Shown here one piece after another: positions 1 to 3,677 of a stretch of DNA of 5,051 nt. Position numbers and translations under genes: made by a program. A model generated the notes under the pieces. That model was not told the DNA's origin, made no database searches, and worked only from the letters and a program-made list of their open reading frames with translations. Each line of letters opens with the position of its first letter. Position 1 is the first letter of the stretch. The DNA is taken from assembly GCA_002427995.1 (NCBI GenBank), contig DIZV01000016.1, forward strand, positions 1 to 5,051. Direction: 5' to 3'. The DNA is from Chloroflexi bacterium UBA6019 (lineage in GTDB: Bacteria; Chloroflexota; Dormibacteria; Dormibacterales; Dormibacteraceae).

Positions 1-315
1 CCGCTCGGCGGCGTGGGCGATGCCGCTGAGGGGCGAACGCAGGTTTCTCTCGACGTCCACGGTCAGGGCCTTGAGGGGCGAGACATAGAGGACCCGGCAG
101 CGCCGATCGGCGTTCGGCTGCGGCTCTGCCGCCAGCTGGTCCAGGCACCAGAAGAAGGCGGCCAGGGTCTTGCCGCTTCCGGTGGGCGCGGTCAGCAGGG
201 TGTGCCGCCCCGCCGCGACCTCCCGCCAGCCCTGCTCCTGGACCTCGGTCGGGGCGACGAACGCGGATTCGAACCAGGCTCGGGCGGGACCTGAAAAGAG
301 GTCGAGAGAGGGCAT
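1..315 (-). CDS. lhr: Lhr-family DEAD/DEAH-box ATP-dependent helicase, N-terminal fragment
   Basis: The first 105 residues of a superfamily 2 helicase are visible; the rest lies beyond the left edge. The start of RecA domain 1 is clear: a Q-motif-like PTEVQ at residues 22-26, Walker A APTGSGKT at 43-50 (Lys49 binds ATP phosphate), and motif Ia-like SPLKAL at 79-84. The N-terminal FSGPARAWFESAF segment and the VDVERNL after motif Ia are typical of Lhr (large helicase-related), 3'-5' nucleic-acid translocases linked to DNA repair, usually about 1,400-1,600 residues long in Actinobacteria. The ATG at 315 is the only sensible start, because the same frame carries a TAG just upstream at 325-327, which is the stop of the preceding gene. 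The gap is 9 nt with no clear Shine-Dalgarno (upstream bases CGGGCAGAC), so translation may depend on coupling to the preceding gene. Family assignment is secure; the exact subfamily cannot be settled from 105 residues. Confidence 0.93.
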   Translation of the reverse strand, partial: MPSLDLFSGPARAWFESAFVAPTEVQEQGWREVAAGRHTLLTAPTGSGKTLAAFFWCLDQLAAEPQPNADRRCRVLYVSPLKALTVDVERNLRSPLSGIAHAAER

Positions 316-324
316 GTCTGCCCG

Positions 325-1371
325 CTAAGTATTGCCCCCCGGCGGATCTTCAAACGGGGGCGGATGCGGCGCCGGAGGCACCATCGCAGCCGGGGCCGGC
401 GGGTGTCCCCAGGCAAAGAAGTCGCCCTGCTCGATCCTCGTGCCGAAGCGCGAACCGAGCGCGCCGCCGAGGGCGATCGAACCGCCGAGAAGGCCGAGGG
501 GAATGCCGACCAGCGGGACCAGGGCAAGCAGCGCGAAAAGCGCTCCACCGACGACGACGGCGAGCAGCGGCTGAACGCGCCGGTCGGCGGCGGCGAGCAA
601 CCGCCGCCCGGCCACCAGGTAGACCCCGGCCCACCCGAAGACCCAGGCCGCCAGCGTCGCAAGCGTGAGCAGAAGGGTGACGGGGAGCAGGATGACGGTG
701 ATCGCGCAGAGGATGGCGATCGCGATCGCGGCGATGATGCCGAAGCAGCCGAGCCCGAAGCTGGCGATGGGCCGAGCCTCGACCAGGGCCGCGGTCACCG
801 CGAGCTGGCGGGGAAAGACCGCCATCGCAAGGACAGCCAGCAGCACCATTACGGCGCTCGGGAAGAGGCCTCCCGGGCCGCCACCGAAGCCTGAGAGATC
901 AAGGCCGCCCGTTCCGGGCCAGCCGACTCCGGTCCGGTTCCGGCCGACGGCGGCGCCGGGGTCGACCGAGCTGCCGCCACCGACCACCGTGAGGTCGCGC
1001 CCCACGCTCGCCTTCGGCCCGAGATGGAGGTAGCCCCCAACATCGACGGCGTCCCTGCCGACGGGACCGAGGATGTCAGCGTTGCCGCCGACCACCACCA
1101 GGTCGCGGGCGATGATCCCCTGCGAGAAGACCGAGCAGCCGATGCAGACGACGTCCCGCACCGTTTCGCCGGCGGCGAGGTGGATGTCGGACCCGAAGGA
1201 AACCTGGTCGCGCCCGCCCTCGTCGAAGGCGGACGGCGAGGCCGCGCTGGCAGGGCTCGGCGGAGGCGAGCCTGGCGGCGAAGGCGAGGGGTCCAGGGCG
1301 GCAACCGGAAGCGCCGCCAGGAGAGCGAGCGCAGCGGCTCCGACGACCCCGAACAGCGCGCGGCGGATCAC
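325..1371 (-). CDS. Bactofilin-like (polymer-forming) beta-helix protein with signal peptide and C-terminal membrane domain
   Basis: A 348-residue protein. Residues 1-25 form a signal peptide or first TM (Arg3-Arg4, hydrophobic core, ALPVAA end), followed by a Pro/Ser linker at 27-48. Residues 56-146 are a short-rung repeat resembling bactofilin-type beta-helices: Arg-Asp pairs at 72-73, 89-90, 106-107 and 125-126, with Arg-Asn at 144-145, spaced 17-19 residues and each followed by valine/glycine strands. The first rung carries Cys76 and Cys79 (CxxC). Membrane segments follow at about 169-186, 203-256 (probably two helices) and 267-306, then a proline-rich tail at 322-345. The GTG start at 1371 overlaps the anti-sigma stop (GTGA); the frame is open far upstream, but that stretch encodes the sigma/anti-sigma genes in other frames. 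Bactofilins are scaffold polymers of the cell envelope; here the repeat is probably exported, so a surface or envelope-sensing role is inferred. An uncharacterised membrane protein with a chance beta-helix resemblance is the alternative. Confidence 0.8.
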   Translation of the reverse strand: MIRRALFGVVGAAALALLAALPVAALDPSPSPPGSPPPSPASAASPSAFDEGGRDQVSFGSDIHLAAGETVRDVVCIGCSVFSQGIIARDLVVVGGNADILGPVGRDAVDVGGYLHLGPKASVGRDLTVVGGGSSVDPGAAVGRNRTGVGWPGTGGLDLSGFGGGPGGLFPSAVMVLLAVLAMAVFPRQLAVTAALVEARPIASFGLGCFGIIAAIAIAILCAITVILLPVTLLLTLATLAAWVFGWAGVYLVAGRRLLAAADRRVQPLLAVVVGGALFALLALVPLVGIPLGLLGGSIALGGALGSRFGTRIEQGDFFAWGHPPAPAAMVPPAPHPPPFEDPPGGNT

Positions 1372-1841
1372 CGTGCCCGCCCCCGCGCCGGACGGCCGAG
1401 CTCGCGGTAGAGGAACCCGGCGACGGTCATCGCGAGCAGGGACAGCGCGGCGAGCCCGACCAGGCCGGAGAGGTTGTCGAGGAGAAGCTCGCGGGGACCG
1501 GCGAACCCACCGAGCACCGGGCGCGAGTACTCGCCTGCCGTCACCAGCAGCGCGGACTGATAGACCGAGAGGGCGAATATCGTGGCGGCGACGAGGACGG
1601 CAGCCGCCCCTCCGAGCAGCGTCGGAGTGACCCAGCGGCGCCGAGCCGGCACCCAGCCGCGGAGCACGCCCTGCCGAAGGCCGGCCGGGGCCGGCAGGGA
1701 CTCGGGCCGGGCGGCCCGGAAGCGGGCAATGACCCTGTCCTCCGCCTCCAGCCAATCGCCGCAGGCGGCGCAGTCTTCGAGGTGGGCGTCCGCGGCCGGA
1801 TCGCCGGCGGCGAGCAGGGGACGGGCTTGCGAGCAGTTCAT
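1368..1841 (-). CDS. Zinc-finger (zf-HC2/ZAS) anti-sigma factor with two TM segments
   Basis: A 157-residue membrane protein that should hold the adjacent sigma factor inactive. Cys3 together with His20-x3-Cys24-x2-Cys27 matches the zinc-binding anti-sigma domain of the RsrA/RskA type, here in the cytoplasmic N-terminus. A linker follows to about residue 70, then TM1 at about 73-94, a roughly 27-residue extracytoplasmic loop, and TM2 at about 122-144, ending in an Arg-rich tail (RPARGRAR). Two TM helices are less usual than the single one of many zf-HC2 anti-sigmas and put both ends in the cytoplasm with only a short exposed loop. The ATG overlaps the sigma stop as ATGA and has a GGAG eight bases upstream. 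Coupled translation would keep sigma and anti-sigma in balance. Whether the signal is released by proteolysis or by zinc/thiol chemistry cannot be read from the sequence. Confidence 0.9.
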   Translation of the reverse strand: MNCSQARPLLAAGDPAADAHLEDCAACGDWLEAEDRVIARFRAARPESLPAPAGLRQGVLRGWVPARRRWVTPTLLGGAAAVLVAATIFALSVYQSALLVTAGEYSRPVLGGFAGPRELLLDNLSGLVGLAALSLLAMTVAGFLYRELGRPARGRAR

Positions 1842-2395
1842 GCGCCGGTCTCCATTGTCGACAGCTGGCCCGCCAGCGCCCGGCGGGCGCGGTGAAGCGC
1901 GACCCGGGCTGCCCCCTGGCTGAGCCCCAACGTCCCCGCGACCTCATCCAGCGGCCGGTCCTCCCAGTAGCGGAGGAGGAGGAGCGCGCGGTCGCGCGGG
2001 GACAGCCGGGAGAGAGCGCGCCGCACGCCCTGGGCCTCCAGGTTGCGGATCGCATTCGACTCGGCATCAGGCACGGCCGACGGTTGAACCGGGTAGGCGG
2101 CCGCGCCCCGCGACCGGATCCGCAGGAGGTCGATGCAGCGATTGCGGACGATCCCGTGGAGCCAGGCGCCGAACGGCTCGCCCTGGCGGTAGAGGTCGAT
2201 CCGCATGAAGGCGCGGAGAAGCGCGTCCTGGGCGGCGTCCTGGGCCGCGGCCGGCTCGCCGAGCATTCGCAGCGCCACGTTGTAGACCTCCTTCTGATGC
2301 AGCTCGAGCAGTGCTTCGACCCCCCGTCGGTCACCCGACTTCAGGAGGACCAGCGCCTGCGGTTCATCCAACAGCTCTGACCGGTTTACGTCCAC
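1838..2395 (-). CDS. ECF-family RNA polymerase sigma factor
   Basis: A 185-residue extracytoplasmic-function sigma factor. Region 2 spans about residues 24-94: the helix with FEALLELH-like start (VEALLELHQKEVYNVALRM), the acidic AAQDAAQDALLRAF core-binding helix, and the FGAWLHGIVRNRCIDLLR stretch that recognises and melts the -10 element. An Ala/Pro linker at about 97-120 leads to region 4 at about 122-175, with LSPRDRALLLLRYWEDRPLDE and the helix-turn-helix VAGTLGLSQGAARVALHRAR that reads the -35. Length and the lack of region 3 fit the family. The start is taken as GTG at 2395; no Shine-Dalgarno precedes it, so the transcript may be leaderless. TTG at 2371 (codon 9) is an alternative that would still leave region 2 intact. 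The gene overlaps its anti-sigma by 4 nt. ECF sigmas of this layout commonly control their own operon, and the 56-bp divergent gap is the obvious candidate target. Confidence 0.95.
   Translation of the reverse strand: MDVNRSELLDEPQALVLLKSGDRRGVEALLELHQKEVYNVALRMLGEPAAAQDAAQDALLRAFMRIDLYRQGEPFGAWLHGIVRNRCIDLLRIRSRGAAAYPVQPSAVPDAESNAIRNLEAQGVRRALSRLSPRDRALLLLRYWEDRPLDEVAGTLGLSQGAARVALHRARRALAGQLSTMETGA
1850..1853 (-). promoter_or_regulatory. Ribosome binding site of the anti-sigma gene
   Basis: GGAG on the minus strand, eight bases before the ATG at 1841 and inside the last codons of the sigma gene. It is the clearest Shine-Dalgarno of the minus-strand unit and supports the ATGA-overlap start. 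Confidence 0.6.
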
Positions 2396-2405
2396 GGCAG
2401 GGAGG

Positions 2406-2411
2406 ACGTTA
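2406..2411 (-). promoter_or_regulatory. Candidate -10 element for the sigma operon
   Basis: Read on the minus strand this is TAACGT, fitting the TANNNT pattern of high-GC bacteria, and lies 10 nt before the GTG at 2395. Initiation at the usual distance would start the mRNA at or within a few bases of the GTG, giving a leaderless or near-leaderless transcript and explaining the missing Shine-Dalgarno. No convincing -35 is seen about 17 bp upstream (TGGGCC), so an alternative or autoregulatory sigma may be involved. Tentative. Confidence 0.3.
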
Positions 2412-2423
2412 CGTGCTGTAACG
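2407..2423. repeat. Perfect inverted repeat in the divergent promoter region (possible operator)
   Basis: CGTTAC at 2407-2412 and GTAACG at 2418-2423 are perfect reverse complements around a 5-bp GTGCT spacer. This sits in the 56-bp gap between the divergent sigma gene (2395, minus) and the LiaF-like gene (2452, plus), and is A/T-richer than its surroundings. A symmetric site here could bind a dimeric regulator or supply matching promoter elements to both strands. It overlaps the candidate -10 of the sigma operon. Confidence 0.4.
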
Positions 2424-2451
2424 CTCCGGGCCCATCCGGCGTAGAGCTGAC

Positions 2452-3420
2452 ATGGCCGACATCAACCTTCCCTCCTCGACTCCGCTCCCGCCTCCCGCCC
2501 CCTCGCGGGTCCGGCGGCCCCTCTTCTGGCCGCTGGCGCTGATCGTGTTCGGCGGCATCGCCCTGCTCGTCAACCTCGGGCTCCTCGACTGGGAGCGCGT
2601 CGCCCGGCTGCTGTCCCTCTGGCCGCTGCTCCTGATCGCGCTCGGCGTGGGGATCATGCTCCGGGATCGGCTGCCGGGGCGCCTGGCCGGCGCCTTTCTG
2701 GCCGCAGTCCTGGGCCTGTTTCTGGTCGCTGCGGCCGCGGGGCTGGCGGCGGTCCCCGGCTTCCTTTTCGGCGCCCCGGCGCCCGTGGTGACCACTTCGT
2801 TCTCGGCCCCCGCCGGCGAGGTGACCGCACCGCGACTCGACCTCTCGGCGGGTGCGGCCCGGTTCTCGGTTCGCGCCGGGCCCACGAACGGAGAACTCTA
2901 TCGAGGGACCGTCTCGGCTCCCTCCGACGAGAAGCCACAGGTCACTCTCGACGCCACCAGCGGTACCCTCCGGGTCGCCCTTCCCGACCGACAGGGCTTC
3001 CAATTCGGGAACGAGGGCGAGAAGCGCACGATCGATCTGACACTCGACGACCAGCTGCCCTGGGTGATCGGGCTCTCCGCCGGCGCTTCGCGGGGCACTC
3101 TCGACCTCTCCGGCCTGAAGCTCACCTCGGTCGCGCTCTCCTCGGGAGCCAGCACCCTCAACCTGACTCTGCCGAAACCCTCGGGCACAGTGCCCGTCAC
3201 CATCTCCGGAGGTGCGCTGCACCTGGCCGTCCACCGTCCGGCCGGGACACCGCTTCGAGTCTCCGGCAGCGGGGGAGCCTCCAGCCTCACCGTGGACGGT
3301 AGGAATTTCGGGGGTCTCTTTCAGAGCGGGGAGGAATTCACCTCGGCGGACTATTTCGGCGCCACCGATCGTTTCGACATCACGATCGACAGTGGCGCGA
3401 GCAGCACGACCATCGACTGA
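2452..3420 (+). CDS. LiaF-like envelope-stress protein: LiaI/LiaF TM region (DUF5668 type) plus repetitive C-terminal beta domain
   Basis: A 322-residue membrane protein. A short Pro-rich cytoplasmic N-terminus (residues 1-22) precedes TM segments at about 24-43, 50-70 and 78-106, with the WPLALIVFGGIALLVNLG and LWPLLLIALGVGIML pattern typical of the LiaI-LiaF TM region. From about residue 112 the protein is a soluble beta domain built of repeats, with Ser/Gly-Gly-Ala motifs at 131-136, 208-213, 229-234, 251-256, 272-277 and 312-317, several spaced 21-22 residues. This resembles the LiaF C-terminal/Toastrack domains, which in Firmicutes and Actinobacteria sit with two-component or phage-shock-like envelope stress systems. 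It is transcribed away from the ECF sigma gene with 56 bp between starts; co-regulation is inferred. The ATG at 2452 has only a weak GAG upstream and no good Shine-Dalgarno. Family membership is fairly sure; any role as a sensor or inhibitor is not shown by the sequence. Confidence 0.85.
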   Translation: MADINLPSSTPLPPPAPSRVRRPLFWPLALIVFGGIALLVNLGLLDWERVARLLSLWPLLLIALGVGIMLRDRLPGRLAGAFLAAVLGLFLVAAAAGLAAVPGFLFGAPAPVVTTSFSAPAGEVTAPRLDLSAGAARFSVRAGPTNGELYRGTVSAPSDEKPQVTLDATSGTLRVALPDRQGFQFGNEGEKRTIDLTLDDQLPWVIGLSAGASRGTLDLSGLKLTSVALSSGASTLNLTLPKPSGTVPVTISGGALHLAVHRPAGTPLRVSGSGGASSLTVDGRNFGGLFQSGEEFTSADYFGATDRFDITIDSGASSTTID

Positions 3421-3431
3421 AGGGCCGCTGG

Positions 3432-3447
3432 CCGCCTTGACAGGCGG
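3432..3447 (+). terminator. Short hairpin after the LiaF-like gene, weak terminator candidate
   Basis: CCGCCT (3432-3437) pairs perfectly with AGGCGG (3442-3447) around a TGAC loop, starting 12 nt after the TGA. There is no downstream T-run, so it is not a standard intrinsic terminator; it may protect or pause the transcript. The bases TTGACA at 3437-3442 match a -35 hexamer but no suitable -10 follows. Confidence 0.35.
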
Positions 3448-3455
3448 AACCGGGA

Positions 3456-3498
3456 CTTGGTTGACTGACCAACCGATTTGCTCGGGCGACCAACCAAG
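3456..3498 (+). promoter_or_regulatory. Operator-like repeat cluster upstream of the TetR remnant and MMPL gene
   Basis: CTTGGTTG (3456-3463) and CAACCAAG (3491-3498) are perfect reverse complements. Inside, GACCAACC occurs twice in direct orientation, at 3467-3474 and 3488-3495, exactly 21 bp apart (about two helical turns). GGTTG (3459-3463) also pairs with CAACC (3470-3474) around a 6-bp spacer. TTGACTGACC at 3461-3470 looks like a TetR-family half-site. The cluster lies 33 bp before the GTG of the repressor remnant, where an autoregulated TetR-exporter operon would carry its operator. No clear -10 is seen, so the promoter position is not fixed. Confidence 0.5.
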
Positions 3499-3518
3499 GG
3501 GCGAGACCGCAGCGTGAG

Positions 3519-3524
3519 AGGAGG
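3519..3524 (+). promoter_or_regulatory. Strong Shine-Dalgarno for the TetR remnant
   Basis: AGGAGG, six bases before the GTG at 3531, is the best ribosome binding site in the window. It fixes the GTG start and shows that translation into this stretch is still well specified although the reading frame is only 48 codons long. Confidence 0.75.
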
Positions 3525-3530
3525 AAAGAG

Positions 3531-3677
3531 GTGCCTCAGGACACCAAGAGGAAGATCGTCGCGGGCGTCTACCGGGCGCTGGTTCGCGACGGCTTCGCGA
3601 GCTCGACGGTGAAGGACATCGCCGCCGAGGCGGGCGCGGCGCCGGGTCACGTCCACACCGGCCGGGAATCGAGCTAG
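3531..3677 (+). pseudogene. Truncated TetR-family repressor: DNA-binding N-terminus only
   Basis: A 48-codon frame starting at GTG. Residues 5-42 match the N-terminus of TetR repressors: TKRKIVAGVYRALVRDGF (helix 1), then STVKDIAAEAGAAPGHVH (helix-turn-helix). Intact family members continue with a YxxF-x-SKE-like segment and about 150 residues of ligand-binding and dimerisation domain. Here the match stops after His42, continues TGRESS, and ends at TAG (3675-3677). Neither other frame restores the missing motif, so a simple frameshift does not explain it; an internal deletion joining the HTH to the gene's end or to the exporter leader is more likely. Start and Shine-Dalgarno are intact. The next gene's ATG follows the TAG directly in the same frame. 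Without a dimerisation domain it is unlikely to work as a normal repressor, so the exporter may have lost its control. A genuine short leader or regulatory peptide is the alternative; a mis-assembly is also possible. Confidence 0.8.

Noticed and set aside
313..327. Recoded TAG: both TAG stops in the window (327-325 minus, 3675-3677 plus) are followed in frame by the next gene
   Set aside because: Each downstream gene has a good family-typical N-terminus right after its own ATG, and with three possible frames two such coincidences are not improbable. Other genes end in TGA and nothing else suggests a changed code.
364..1630. Long plus-strand open frames (364-894, 1073-1630 and others) opposite the bactofilin-like and anti-sigma genes
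   Set aside because: Arg/Asp/Pro-rich low-complexity translations with no recognisable motifs, fully antisense to well-supported genes.
1371..2334. Upstream extension of the bactofilin-like reading frame into one 669-codon frame
   Set aside because: The upstream part is antisense-free but out of frame with the clearly recognisable sigma and anti-sigma genes, is Arg/Pro/Ser-rich low-complexity translation, and the signal peptide plus GTGA overlap mark the real start at 1371.
2386..3234. 282-codon minus-strand open frame opposite the LiaF-like gene
   Set aside because: Composition is Gly/Arg/Glu/Gln-rich shadow coding typical of high-GC DNA, with no domain resemblance, and the plus strand carries a convincing membrane protein.
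3437..3466. Sigma70-type promoter from TTGACA (3437-3442) or TTGACT (3461-3466)
   Set aside because: No acceptable -10 hexamer lies 16-18 bp downstream of either; TTGACA is also part of a hairpin stem-loop.
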